DNA of 64,000 nucleotides. It comes from JBCDHN01 sp964351855 (lineage in GTDB: Bacteria > Verrucomicrobiota > Verrucomicrobiia > Verrucomicrobiales > DEV007). Under the pieces are notes generated by a model that worked only from the letters and a program-made list of their open reading frames with translations, did no database searches and was not told the DNA's origin. The stretch lies in assembly GCA_964351855.1 (NCBI GenBank), contig CAYGQD010000002.1, forward strand, positions 25,833 through 89,832, in the 5' to 3' direction. How positions within the stretch are numbered: position 1 is the stretch's first letter; every line of letters begins with the position of its first letter. Shown in pieces: positions 36,411-44,703 of the stretch. The position numbers were made by a program, and so were the translations under genes.

Positions 36411-37289
36411 TCAATTCACCAGTTCCGCCTTCTTGGGCTGGTATTCGGGAGATTCCCAATTTGCAAACCGCTGGCGCAGGTTTCTCGCCATCCACTGATT
36501 GATTTCCCAAAGGTCCGCCACGGGTTCCTGAGTGTAGGGTTCCAGATGGAGGTAACCGTCCGTGCCGAATTCCGGGGTCATCGTGATCCTTTCCATCCCG
36601 CGATTCTTCAGGCTGTCCCAGATCTGTCGCCACCAAGCCATGTGGCGATCGACCGTGTCCGTGTATTCGGGAGCGCGAGGATCGGGAACCTGAGGCCCCT
36701 GGTCATAGCCAACCCGCGCGTGAATGTGCCAGCAGTTCTTGCCAAAGTCGTTCAGCAGCTTGGGATCATCATCGAGCACGAGCCGTTCCGTCACGCAGCA
36801 CCAATGGCTGAAGTCGAGCGTCAGCTTCAGATCAGGGAGTTCACCAATGAGTTCGCGAGTGATCCAGGGAGTAAACGTGGACCGACTGCGATGGGTTTCG
36901 ACCGAGATCGCCGTTTGATATTCCTGTTCCATTTCGAGCACCTTCTGGAAAAATTTGATCTGTTTGGCCATGGGCCAGGCATCTAGTCCGGCCTGGGTAT
37001 TGATGAAAACGGGCTCCACCGGAAGGCTGTCTTCAATGCCGCTGCGAAGATCATCCAGGTGTTCTTGGACGGACGCCTTGGGGGAGGGGACATACCATCC
37101 GCCGGTGTAGACTTCCGCGATCATCTTCAGGTCGGCCGCTTCCAGTTGCCCCATAAAGATCGCGCGATTTCCGGGCTCTTTCGGCACGGTGCCTTCAATG
37201 CCATCAAAGCCTGCGAATTCAGCTTGATCGATCGCCTCTGTCAAGCTGCCGGTGTGCCCCCATAAGGGTTTGTAGATATCCAATTTCAT
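36411..37289 (-). CDS. Sugar phosphate isomerase/epimerase-like TIM-barrel protein
   Basis: The 292-residue protein starts at ATG 37287-37289, overlapping the preceding stop as ATGA. It has the xylose-isomerase-like barrel pattern, with metal-type residues in AISVETHRSR, LTLDFSHW, HIHARVGYDQG and TMTPEFGTDGY. The substrate is unknown; members range from sugar epimerases to hydroxypyruvate isomerases. It is last in the five-gene Rieske operon, so it may act on a polyol-like or small keto product of that pathway. Confidence 0.85.
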   Translation of the reverse strand: MKLDIYKPLWGHTGSLTEAIDQAEFAGFDGIEGTVPKEPGNRAIFMGQLEAADLKMIAEVYTGGWYVPSPKASVQEHLDDLRSGIEDSLPVEPVFINTQAGLDAWPMAKQIKFFQKVLEMEQEYQTAISVETHRSRSTFTPWITRELIGELPDLKLTLDFSHWCCVTERLVLDDDPKLLNDFGKNCWHIHARVGYDQGPQVPDPRAPEYTDTVDRHMAWWRQIWDSLKNRGMERITMTPEFGTDGYLHLEPYTQEPVADLWEINQWMARNLRQRFANWESPEYQPKKAELVN

Positions 37290-38152
37290 TGCGGTAAATC
37301 CAGATTCACTTCTCGGCGAGCTTCCGGGTTCTCCTGAACGTACCTCGCCAGTTCCGTTCCGGTGGTAATCCAAGCGTCGCCGAGATCGAGCATGCCTCGG
37401 ATCATTCGCTCTAATAATTGTACCCGCGATGGCCTCCCACTCAGCCACGGGTGAAGGGTAAGCACCATGCAGCAACCGTAGTCCCGCAGGGCTTCAAATT
37501 CGCGCCACCAGAGCCGATACACTTTCTCACAATCCTCCGGGATCACACCCCAGGCAGGATCGGCATTGAAGGCAAATTGTTCCCAGTCTTCCAGCATCCA
37601 TTGCCCGGGAAGTTCGACGAGCCCGTTGGGATGAAGGTAGGGAACGTCATCGTCCATCAGGCTGGCGTCGTAGAGAAAGCCGTGTTCTTTGAGCAACGCG
37701 GTCGTCCCCGGATTCAGCTCGAACCAGGGGGCGCGGAAGCCGACGGGACGTGTTCCGGTGATCTGCTCCAGCAAGCTCGTGGACTGTTCCAGGATCGCCG
37801 CTTCTTCCGTCTCGGAAAGCGTCGGTAGTTTTTCGTGAAGATGGCCGTGAGCGCCGATCTCGTGTCCCTGATCGGCGATCGCGCGCGTCATCTTGGGATG
37901 GTGTTGGGCTACCCAGGACGGGATGAAGAAGGTTCCCGGGACCTCGTAGTGATGAAGCAATTCAAGGATGCGCGGCACACCCACTTCCGGCCCGTAGGCG
38001 CATTGGGACATCGTCGTGACTCGATCGGCGAGTTCGGCTCCCTCAGAGAGCGCCGTGGTTTCCCCATCCACGTCAAAGCAGAGCATCACCGCGACCCGCT
38101 TTCCGTGGGGCCATTCGAACCTGAGTTTCGGCTGGAATCTCGGCAGGCTCAT
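37286..38152 (-). CDS. Polysaccharide-deacetylase-fold hydrolase (PuuE/cyclic-imidase-like)
   Basis: The 288-residue protein has the NodB-fold motifs CFDVDGE (first metal Asp), GHEIGAHGHLHEKL (metal His pair) and VGFRAPWFELN. It has no signal peptide and begins MSLPRFQPKLRFEWPHGKR, as do cytoplasmic relatives that open cyclic amides (PuuE allantoinase, cyclic-imide hydrolase) rather than sugar deacetylases. In this nitrogen operon hydrolysis of a cyclic ureide or imide is a reasonable inference. Start 38150-38152 overlaps the upstream stop as ATGA; a longer frame is rejected. Confidence 0.8.
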   Translation of the reverse strand: MSLPRFQPKLRFEWPHGKRVAVMLCFDVDGETTALSEGAELADRVTTMSQCAYGPEVGVPRILELLHHYEVPGTFFIPSWVAQHHPKMTRAIADQGHEIGAHGHLHEKLPTLSETEEAAILEQSTSLLEQITGTRPVGFRAPWFELNPGTTALLKEHGFLYDASLMDDDVPYLHPNGLVELPGQWMLEDWEQFAFNADPAWGVIPEDCEKVYRLWWREFEALRDYGCCMVLTLHPWLSGRPSRVQLLERMIRGMLDLGDAWITTGTELARYVQENPEARREVNLDLPQ

Positions 38153-38826
38153 AACGTCTTCGCAATGCGGAATCCCAAGTTGTCGCGCCGCGTGTCGGCG
38201 GGCGCGAAATCGCGGAAACTGCTCCGAGCCAATCGAGGCATCGCATCCCAACCGCCCCCGCGGATAACTTTCCACTCACTCCCTGTTTGTTGAGGCTGGC
38301 CGTCGGTCGTCAGGTTTTCGTAGTTGCCGCACCAGTCGTCAGCGACCCATTCCGCCACATTTCCCAGCATGTCGTGTAAACCCCAGGCGTTCGGTTTCCC
38401 CCAGCCGACAGGCAGCATCTTCCCGGGGCCGACGCGATTTCCGCGCTCGTCATAGTAGAGATTCGCTTGCGCGGAACTCAGCATGTGACCGGTCGGAAAC
38501 GGCGTGGTCGTGCCCGCGCGGCAGGCAAACTCCCACTCTGCTTCAGACGGGAGACGAAAGAGGCTGCCGGTTTGATCGACGAGCCAATTGCAATAGGCCA
38601 CTGCATCGTACCAACTAACGCCGGTGACGGGAAGATCCGCGACCCAATCACGGTTGTCGCAATAAGCGCCAAACTCCGCTCCTCGAACCGGGTGTTTTCC
38701 TAACGCGAAACGTCTGATCTCCAGGCGACGTTGGGGACCTTCTTCCGGGCTGGTGAAACGATCGTCTTCGCTACCACCGATGGTGAACGCACCGGGTTCC
38801 ACCGTGACACATTCCGGAATGGTCAT
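38149..38826 (-). CDS. SUMF1/FGE-fold protein without the catalytic cysteines
   Basis: The 225-residue protein is of the formylglycine-generating-enzyme superfamily. It shows VTGVSWYDAVAYCNWL, RLPSEAEWEFACRAGT, WGLHDMLGNVAEWVAD and the C-terminal VIRGGGWD with RSSFRDFAPADTRRDNLGFR. Genuine sulfatase-activating enzymes carry two cysteines in the RSSFR region; none is present here. It is therefore likely not a sulfatase activator, although a sulfatase occurs 12 kb away. It is coupled by ATGA on both sides within the Rieske operon. Its job there is unknown. Confidence 0.82.
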   Translation of the reverse strand: MTIPECVTVEPGAFTIGGSEDDRFTSPEEGPQRRLEIRRFALGKHPVRGAEFGAYCDNRDWVADLPVTGVSWYDAVAYCNWLVDQTGSLFRLPSEAEWEFACRAGTTTPFPTGHMLSSAQANLYYDERGNRVGPGKMLPVGWGKPNAWGLHDMLGNVAEWVADDWCGNYENLTTDGQPQQTGSEWKVIRGGGWDAMPRLARSSFRDFAPADTRRDNLGFRIAKTL

Positions 38827-39605
38827 GCGGCAGCCCCTTTCCAAGTTTGGTCAACCCATTCCGTCGGCGGAGCCAGGTCGTAGCGATTCCAGCCCGCAGA
38901 GATTCCCCCATCGACCGGGATGATGGCCCCGGTGATGAAGCGCGCCGCATCCGAGGCCAGAAACTGATAGATGGGGGCGACGTCGTCCGGAGTGGCTGAT
39001 CGGCCCAATGGGGTCCGCTCCGCAACAAAAGCGGGCTCCGGATTGTCTTTGATCTTGGTCACGGCAGGCGTGAGAACCAAACCCGGCGCGACCGCGTTCA
39101 CCCGAATCCCTTTCTTTCCCAATTCAATAGCCCCGATCCGTGTGTAGTGATCGACCGAAGCTTTCGAAGCGGCATAGCTGGGACAGCTGGGAACGCCGAT
39201 GGAGCCAACAAAGGAACTCGTATGGATTACAGAACCACCGGGTTCCAGATGTTCGTTCGCCAACTGTAATCCGTAAAAGATTGCGTGGGAATTGACGCGG
39301 TAAACCAGATCCAGCAGCTCGGGCGTCGTCTCTGCCAGGGAAACTCCATGGGGTTGAATCGCGGCATTGCTAATGAGGCAGTCGATCTTTCCGGCCCAGC
39401 TCAATGTTTCTTGAAACGCTCGTTCCAGATCCTCCTTCTTGCTGACATCGCCCTGAATCGCGAGGGCCGATTCGTCATTCTCAGCCTGCACCAAATCGAC
39501 GATGGCCACTCGTGCTCCGGCGTGGATGAACTGGCGGACAATCGCGAACCCCAGGCCGGACGCACCGCCTGTGATCATCGCAACTTTGCCGTTCAGGTCC
39601 TTCAT
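38823..39605 (-). CDS. Classical short-chain dehydrogenase/reductase
   Basis: The 260-residue protein has all classical SDR motifs: TGGASGLG (cofactor), ISNAA, HTSSFVGS with the catalytic Ser, YAASK with Tyr and Lys, and VNAVAPG. An Asp after the second strand (AIVDLV) favours NAD. It is placed directly after the Rieske oxygenase with ATGA overlap. It may oxidise the alcohol or cis-diol that the oxygenase makes, which is the common pairing of these enzymes. Confidence 0.92.
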   Translation of the reverse strand: MKDLNGKVAMITGGASGLGFAIVRQFIHAGARVAIVDLVQAENDESALAIQGDVSKKEDLERAFQETLSWAGKIDCLISNAAIQPHGVSLAETTPELLDLVYRVNSHAIFYGLQLANEHLEPGGSVIHTSSFVGSIGVPSCPSYAASKASVDHYTRIGAIELGKKGIRVNAVAPGLVLTPAVTKIKDNPEPAFVAERTPLGRSATPDDVAPIYQFLASDAARFITGAIIPVDGGISAGWNRYDLAPPTEWVDQTWKGAAA

Positions 39606-40960
39606 GCGCGTTGGCTGGGGGCTTGGGGGCGGTCCAGGGTTGGATAGGTGCCACGCGCTCGCGCAGCCAAGTAGCGCTGAATGAGCCAGACGGACATTTC
39701 CAAATGGCTCAGTCGTCCACGTTGATACCCATCAGCGTGGTAGCTGCGCTGCACGGCGGTGAGCACTTCCATATCTTCGAGGTGAAATTCAACCGCTTCC
39801 CGGCTCGCCCGTTCATGCATCGCGGCATAGTTGGGATGCTCGGTCGTCGATTTCGGAACCAGAACGGTGGTCATTAGCCGAACGGCATCCGTGGCGACCG
39901 GTTCGATGCGATACCAAACCGCTTGATCGGGCGCGACCAAAAACGTGAAGAGCGGAAACCCCAGGAACAGCCCCCATTCGTGACGCTTCTCATCGTTCAA
40001 TCCCGGGATCGGTGGGAAAGAATCCCACAGCTCTCCGTTGCGTTCCGTTTGGGTGATCGCCTCTCGAGTTTTGTCACCGTAAGGAAGGTGACAGCGGATG
40101 AAGTGCGCCTGCTCGGCCTCGTTCCAAGTGCCGCGGGCGGGCATGATGGTTTGCAGCGTTTTGATGTGGGTTCCCGCATGGTGATAGGACTCCATGAAGT
40201 TCTCCGTCATCACTTTCCAGTTACACGGCACGTCCCAATGCGCTTCGAAAACCACCTCCATTTCGGAGAGGTTCCAGGGACCAATCTCGGCATCGATCCC
40301 GGCGTATTGTTCAGCGACGCTGGATGGAGCATTGCCATCCAGATTGACAAAAACAAAGCCATTCCAAACTTCGGAAGCGAACGTCTTCAATCCCCATTCG
40401 CAGCGCTGAAAACCGCTCGCCGACTGCATCTCCGGACAGGCCTTCAAGCCTCCATCCAGCTCGAAGGTCCACGAATGGTAAGGACACAGAAACAGTCGGC
40501 TGTTGCCTCTGCCTTCACCGCCCTGACGAAACTCTGCCGGACCGTGACCGTCATGACCGAATCCGGGCGGCATAATATCCATCCCGCGGTGGGGACAAAC
40601 GCGAGAGAGCACGTGGACCTGTTCCGACTTGTCGCGAACCACAATCAGAGGTTCACCAAACAGCTCGACGTTGATGAAGTCGCCCACCTTCGGAGTCTGG
40701 GAGATGTGGGCGAGACATATCCAGCCCGGGCGGAACAGATGTTCGATCTCCCAGGCGAAAAAATCGTCGCTGGTGTAGGCTTCGCTCGGAAGGGTTGTCG
40801 CCTCTTCCAAAGGAAGGTCGGCGATCCGTTGGATCTCAGCAAGAATCTCGGGTGAACTCCGTTGCTCGCGTTTCTGTTGCCAAGCCCGACTCTTCGTCTG
40901 GTTGAGCTTGGCATTGATTGCCGATGCGCTACGCACCTGTTCTTCGTCGATGATTGGCAT
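39602..40960 (-). CDS. Rieske non-haem iron oxygenase, alpha-type subunit
   Basis: The 452-residue protein starts at ATG 40958-40960, preceded by AGGGA at good spacing. The Rieske cluster ligands are C122-x-H124 and C159-x2-H162. The 34-residue spacer between the pairs is about twice the usual length and Gly/His-rich. The mononuclear-iron site is ENFMESYHHAGTH, and an Asp appears late in FHLEDMEVL. No ferredoxin or reductase subunit adjoins, so electrons come from elsewhere, perhaps the flavodoxin-like protein at 42 kb. Within a guanidino/urea island it may hydroxylate a C-N bond and release the nitrogen part; this is inference. Confidence 0.9.
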   Translation of the reverse strand: MPIIDEEQVRSASAINAKLNQTKSRAWQQKREQRSSPEILAEIQRIADLPLEEATTLPSEAYTSDDFFAWEIEHLFRPGWICLAHISQTPKVGDFINVELFGEPLIVVRDKSEQVHVLSRVCPHRGMDIMPPGFGHDGHGPAEFRQGGEGRGNSRLFLCPYHSWTFELDGGLKACPEMQSASGFQRCEWGLKTFASEVWNGFVFVNLDGNAPSSVAEQYAGIDAEIGPWNLSEMEVVFEAHWDVPCNWKVMTENFMESYHHAGTHIKTLQTIMPARGTWNEAEQAHFIRCHLPYGDKTREAITQTERNGELWDSFPPIPGLNDEKRHEWGLFLGFPLFTFLVAPDQAVWYRIEPVATDAVRLMTTVLVPKSTTEHPNYAAMHERASREAVEFHLEDMEVLTAVQRSYHADGYQRGRLSHLEMSVWLIQRYLAARARGTYPTLDRPQAPSQRA

Positions 40961-40985
40961 GTTGCGTTCCCTGCTCGATGGATAC

Positions 40986-41001
40986 AGCATTCTATGTGCC
41001 A
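40986..41001 (-). promoter_or_regulatory. Sigma-54-type promoter of the Rieske operon
   Basis: On the minus strand TGGCAC-N5-ATGCT has a perfect -24 box and one change at -12. The start near 40975 would give a 15-base leader that contains exactly the AGGGA ribosome binding site of the Rieske gene. Confidence 0.72.
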
Positions 41002-41014
41002 ACATGGATAGTAT

Positions 41015-41030
41015 TGGCACAGTCCCTGCT
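41015..41030 (+). promoter_or_regulatory. Sigma-54-type promoter of the alcohol dehydrogenase gene
   Basis: TGGCAC-N5-CTGCT is identical in both boxes to the porin promoter. Together with the leftward promoter it forms the inverted repeat GTGCCAA-N11-TTGGCAC (40996-41020). The start near 41041 leaves only eight bases to the ATG at 41049, a very short leader, which lowers confidence. Confidence 0.55.
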
Positions 41031-41048
41031 TCATACCGCCTTCCACTT

Positions 41049-42053
41049 ATGGTTCCTTCCTACACGGTTGCTTCTTCCGGTCAGGCCTTCTCTCTGTCTG
41101 ATCTCTCACTCCCGGATTTGGGACCCGGCCAAGTCGAAATTCAGGTGGAAAGGTGCGGGATATGTCACAGTGATCTCAGTATGAAGAACAACGACTGGGG
41201 GATCACGACCTACCCCTTCGTTGGTGGGCACGAGATCGTTGGGAAGATCGTTCAGGTAGGTGCGTTTGTGAGTCACCTTGCCGTGGGCCAACGCGTTGGC
41301 GTAGGGTGGTATTCGGGGGCTTGTTTGACCTGTCCAGTTTGTCTTCGCGGAGATCAGAATCTGTGTCCGAGCGCCGAGGCCACTATTGTCGGGCGACCGG
41401 GAGGATTTGCGGAACGCGTCTTGGCCCAAGCAATTTGGTGCACGCCGATCCCGGAGGGAATCGATCCCGCGAGCGCCGGGCCGCTTTTCTGTGGCGGAAT
41501 CACCGTGTTTAACCCGATCGTTCAGAACGGGATTGTTGCGACCGACCGCGTTGCTGTCGTCGGAATCGGAGGGTTGGGCCATCTCGCGCTCCAATTCCTT
41601 TCGGCCTGGGGTTGCGAAGTCACGGCGCTTTCCACGAATCCGGCAAAGGAAGCCGAAGCGCGGTCGATGGGAGCGGATCACTTTGTCAACACGGCGGAGA
41701 ACGCCAATCTCAAGGCGTTGAAAGATGCTTTTGATCTCATTCTCGTGACGGTGAATGTGGCCCTGGATTGGCCGCTTTATCTGTCGATGCTGAATCGTCG
41801 AGGCACACTCCATGTGGTAGGGGCGGCTCCTCCGGTAACGGTTCCGACCGGAGAACTGATCGAATATCAAAAGTCGGTCACCGGAAGCCCGTTAGGAAGT
41901 CCGGCCTTGGTTCAGACGATGCTCGAATTCTGTGCGCGGAAACAGATCGCACCGATCACCCAGTCTTTCCCGATGAGCGAAATTAACGAAGCCTTTGCCG
42001 TTCTGGAAGCGGGCAACGCTCGGTATCGTCTCGTCTTAGAGAACGTTCCTTAG
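41049..42053 (+). CDS. Zinc-dependent alcohol dehydrogenase (CAD/YahK-like MDR)
   Basis: The 334-residue protein has catalytic-zinc residues Cys36 (in CGICHSD) and GHE at 60-62. The structural-zinc Cys set is at 92, 95, 98 and 106. The Rossmann segment is VGIGGLGHLALQFLSAWG. It matches cinnamyl-alcohol-dehydrogenase-like enzymes that interconvert aldehydes and alcohols with NADP(H). I choose ATG 41049 because the longer frame overlaps the divergent promoter. It is a single gene, converging with the flavodoxin-like gene so that the stops overlap (42050-42053). Confidence 0.9.
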   Translation: MVPSYTVASSGQAFSLSDLSLPDLGPGQVEIQVERCGICHSDLSMKNNDWGITTYPFVGGHEIVGKIVQVGAFVSHLAVGQRVGVGWYSGACLTCPVCLRGDQNLCPSAEATIVGRPGGFAERVLAQAIWCTPIPEGIDPASAGPLFCGGITVFNPIVQNGIVATDRVAVVGIGGLGHLALQFLSAWGCEVTALSTNPAKEAEARSMGADHFVNTAENANLKALKDAFDLILVTVNVALDWPLYLSMLNRRGTLHVVGAAPPVTVPTGELIEYQKSVTGSPLGSPALVQTMLEFCARKQIAPITQSFPMSEINEAFAVLEAGNARYRLVLENVP

Positions 42054-42691
42054 GAACCGACATTGTCCCAGACGGAGCCCCTTCGCGGAGTGTCCATGCG
42101 ATAGTCGGTATAGAATTGATCGAAGAAGGTTGCTCCGAGCTTGTAGGAGCGTTCGATCGCGCTTCCGGGATCGAGATCCACATCGCCGCGCTTATTGCCG
42201 ATGCCTTGAACCACGCCAACGAATTCCGAATGCGTGTAGCGACTGAATTCCTGAACCGAATGAATCACGCCGAGGGGCGCGCCTGGATATGATTCTTCAG
42301 AGCTGATGAGAAGACCAAATTTCTTACCGCACATTTGCTCGGCATAGGTCTCACTGTTTGGATGGGAAGCTGCATAATAGCAAAAGGACCGGTCCAGAAA
42401 TGTCTTCATTTGGCCACTCATCCCATACCAGTAAAGAGGTGTTGCAAAAATAACGCCATCAGCAGGGAGGAATTTGTTCAGAAAGAGACTGCGATAGTCA
42501 TCCTCGAGGGTGCATTCGCCATCCTGACCACGACATTGACGACAATCACGCAAGAAATGCTTCAGGTAGTCGTCCACATAAACGAGTTCGGTTTCATGCC
42601 CCGCGAACGCGGCTCCATCGGTTGCGGCTTTGGCCATGCGAAAGGAATTTCCGTCGCGTCTGGGACTGGAGCTGAGGGTGAGGAGTTTCAT
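42050..42691 (-). CDS. Flavodoxin-fold NAD(P)H-dependent FMN reductase
   Basis: The 213-residue protein begins MKLLTLSSSPRRDGNSFRMAK, the FMN-phosphate loop of flavodoxin-like reductases. It has a Cys cluster DCRQCRGQDGECTLEDDY and TPLYWYGMSGQMKTFLDR, both typical of the iron-sulfur-flavoprotein/NADPH-dependent FMN reductase group. Start 42689-42691 overlaps the previous stop as ATGA; the longer frame is a shadow of the AhpD-like gene. It is the last gene of the binding-protein operon. It may supply electrons to the Rieske oxygenase, an inference from context only. Confidence 0.85.
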   Translation of the reverse strand: MKLLTLSSSPRRDGNSFRMAKAATDGAAFAGHETELVYVDDYLKHFLRDCRQCRGQDGECTLEDDYRSLFLNKFLPADGVIFATPLYWYGMSGQMKTFLDRSFCYYAASHPNSETYAEQMCGKKFGLLISSEESYPGAPLGVIHSVQEFSRYTHSEFVGVVQGIGNKRGDVDLDPGSAIERSYKLGATFFDQFYTDYRMDTPRRGSVWDNVGS

Positions 42692-43254
42692 GAGACGGTT
42701 TTCTGCTTCTCCCAGGCGAGATGTTGGACCTGGGGATCGAGGGGAGTTTTGGCGATTCCGTTGGTGTAGTTGCTCATCAGTTTCACGGCGAGACCGAGGA
42801 TGACCTCCATTGCTTGGGCTTCGCTGTATCCGGCGGCGAAGAAGGAATCGATCGCAGATTCCGGCGGGTGACCGCGGTGCTCGATCAGCGACTGGGTAAA
42901 TCGTCGGAGCGCTTCCAGTTTGGAATCGGACAGGGAAGTCCCCAGGCGCAGAGCTTCCACATCCTCGGCTTCCATTCCTGCGTTCTGGCTCAGCAGAGTG
43001 TGCCAGGGAACACAGTAGGTGCAATTGTTGAGAACGTTAGCGGTTTGATAGACCACCTGGCGCTCGATGGGAGTGAGACTGGTTTCGTCAAAAAGACCCC
43101 AGAGCCGAACGTAGCCTTCCAAGGCCGGAGGGGCTGAGGCTAGGGTTCGCTCGAGATTGGGAATCATCCCGAAGTCGGCCTTCACTTCGTCGAGCAAGGC
43201 ACGAGATGGGCCGGGAGCTGCGTCTTCCGGATGTTGAGGAAACGGTTCGGCCAT
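42688..43254 (-). CDS. Carboxymuconolactone decarboxylase/AhpD-family protein
   Basis: The 188-residue helical protein has the AhpD-type redox motif NNCTYCVPWH (Cys78, Cys81, His85). Members act as alkylhydroperoxidase-like thiol redox proteins; the family name comes from a decarboxylase with the same fold. It lies three bases after the glutamine synthetase stop and overlaps the FMN reductase start, so the three are made together. It may protect against peroxide from oxygenase uncoupling; this is inference. Confidence 0.85.
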   Translation of the reverse strand: MAEPFPQHPEDAAPGPSRALLDEVKADFGMIPNLERTLASAPPALEGYVRLWGLFDETSLTPIERQVVYQTANVLNNCTYCVPWHTLLSQNAGMEAEDVEALRLGTSLSDSKLEALRRFTQSLIEHRGHPPESAIDSFFAAGYSEAQAMEVILGLAVKLMSNYTNGIAKTPLDPQVQHLAWEKQKTVS

Positions 43255-43257
43255 GGA

Positions 43258-44682
43258 TCAAATGAAGGTGAGGCGCTCTTCGCGTTGGGCTTCGTGAACG
43301 GCGTAGAATTCCTTATTCCACTCCATGGTCTTTTGGCGAAGATAGATGTCTTTCATTTCACCGAAGACACCATCGATGAACGGATCCTCTTCAAACGCCT
43401 CCAAGGCATGAAGCAACGTTCCAGGGAGAAACTCGATTCCTGAAGCGCGAATTTCTTTCCGCGTTTGTTGATAGAGATTGTCGTTGAGCGGTGCTCCGGG
43501 ATCTAGTTCTTGTTCGATGCCATCCAGACCGGCGGCCAGATGAAGCGCGGCCGCCAGATAAGGATTGACGCTCATGTCAGGAGCGCGGTTTTCGACGCAG
43601 AACCGATTCAACGGAAGTCGCAGCATTGAAGATCGGTTGTTGCGACCATAGGTGACGAGAACCGGAGCCCAGGTCACGTCCAGCATTTCGCCTTGGGCGA
43701 GAAATCCCTGGTAGCTATTATAGGTGGGCGATGAAACTGCGGTAATCGCTTTGGCGTGTTTCAGGACTCCCGCGATAAAGTGATAGGCCATCTTTGAAAC
43801 ACTGATTCCATACTGATCGGCGAACGGATTGGAGTCAGGTTCGGGAGCGAAGAGGTTGTCTCCCGTCTCTTGGCTCGCGATCGACATGTTGAAGTGGCAC
43901 CCGGAGCGGAAGTCGTTCGCGAACGGTTTTGGCATAAAGCTGGCGATGCAGCCGATCGAACCTGCCGTTTGCTTGGCCATCAAGCGAAGAAACACGAGCC
44001 GGTCCGACATCGTCAATGCATCTGCATAGTCGGCATCAAACTCATATTGCCCGTGACCGCCTTCTTGGTCGAAGGAGAACACGCCCCAGTCTAACGCGTT
44101 CATCTGTTCTACCATCGGCTCGAGAAACTCCATCGAATTCAGGGCTTGGTAGACATCGTAAGCCGGGCAGAGCCCACCAAATTTTTGCGGTGCGAGCGTC
44201 GAACGCTGACCGGTTTCCGGATCGACGCGAAACACGTAGAACTCCGGCTCGACTCCCAGGTTAAAGGTAAGGCCCATGGCGGAGGCTCGATCCATCTGCC
44301 GTTTGAGGATTTGCCGACTGTCGTTGGGATAGGGCTCGCCGTGGTAGTAGAGATCGCCAAAGAAGAAGGCGAAACGCCGATCCCAGGGGCAGACGATCGC
44401 GGTATCCAGATCGGGTACCGCGGCGCATTCATCTTCCTGGGGACCAACCAATCCCATTCCTTCCATCGCACCGACGGTGAACAGTTCGGAACCGTTCGCC
44501 ATTTTCTCCAGAGCGGCGATCGGGTTGACCTTGGATTTGGGAACCCCGTGAACATCGACATAGCTGGAAAGCAGATAGCGGACGCCTTTCGACTCCAACT
44601 CGACTTTGAGACGTTCGATCTTCGCGGGATTGGCTTGAAAGCCTTCTGGAACGGCGAAAACCGGTTTGGGTTCTGACTTCAT
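43258..44682 (-). CDS. Type III glutamine synthetase-like ligase (GlnT family)
   Basis: The 474-residue protein has the GS fold: an N-terminal SSYVDVHGVPKSKV, NLGVEPEFYVF with the metal Glu, FDQEGGHGQYEFDADYADAL, SGCHFNMSI with the catalytic His, and a C-terminal NRSSMLRLP then CVENRAPDMSVNPYLAAA. The length and order match the GlnT group, whose members use ammonia or amines (methylamine, other amines) as acceptor. Its place between a creatininase-like hydrolase and AhpD suggests capture of ammonia or an amine freed by the pathway. It starts 21 bases after the creatininase gene. Confidence 0.9.
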   Translation of the reverse strand: MKSEPKPVFAVPEGFQANPAKIERLKVELESKGVRYLLSSYVDVHGVPKSKVNPIAALEKMANGSELFTVGAMEGMGLVGPQEDECAAVPDLDTAIVCPWDRRFAFFFGDLYYHGEPYPNDSRQILKRQMDRASAMGLTFNLGVEPEFYVFRVDPETGQRSTLAPQKFGGLCPAYDVYQALNSMEFLEPMVEQMNALDWGVFSFDQEGGHGQYEFDADYADALTMSDRLVFLRLMAKQTAGSIGCIASFMPKPFANDFRSGCHFNMSIASQETGDNLFAPEPDSNPFADQYGISVSKMAYHFIAGVLKHAKAITAVSSPTYNSYQGFLAQGEMLDVTWAPVLVTYGRNNRSSMLRLPLNRFCVENRAPDMSVNPYLAAALHLAAGLDGIEQELDPGAPLNDNLYQQTRKEIRASGIEFLPGTLLHALEAFEEDPFIDGVFGEMKDIYLRQKTMEWNKEFYAVHEAQREERLTFI

Positions 44683-44703
44683 AGTTGGTGGTTGAGGATA
44701 AGG

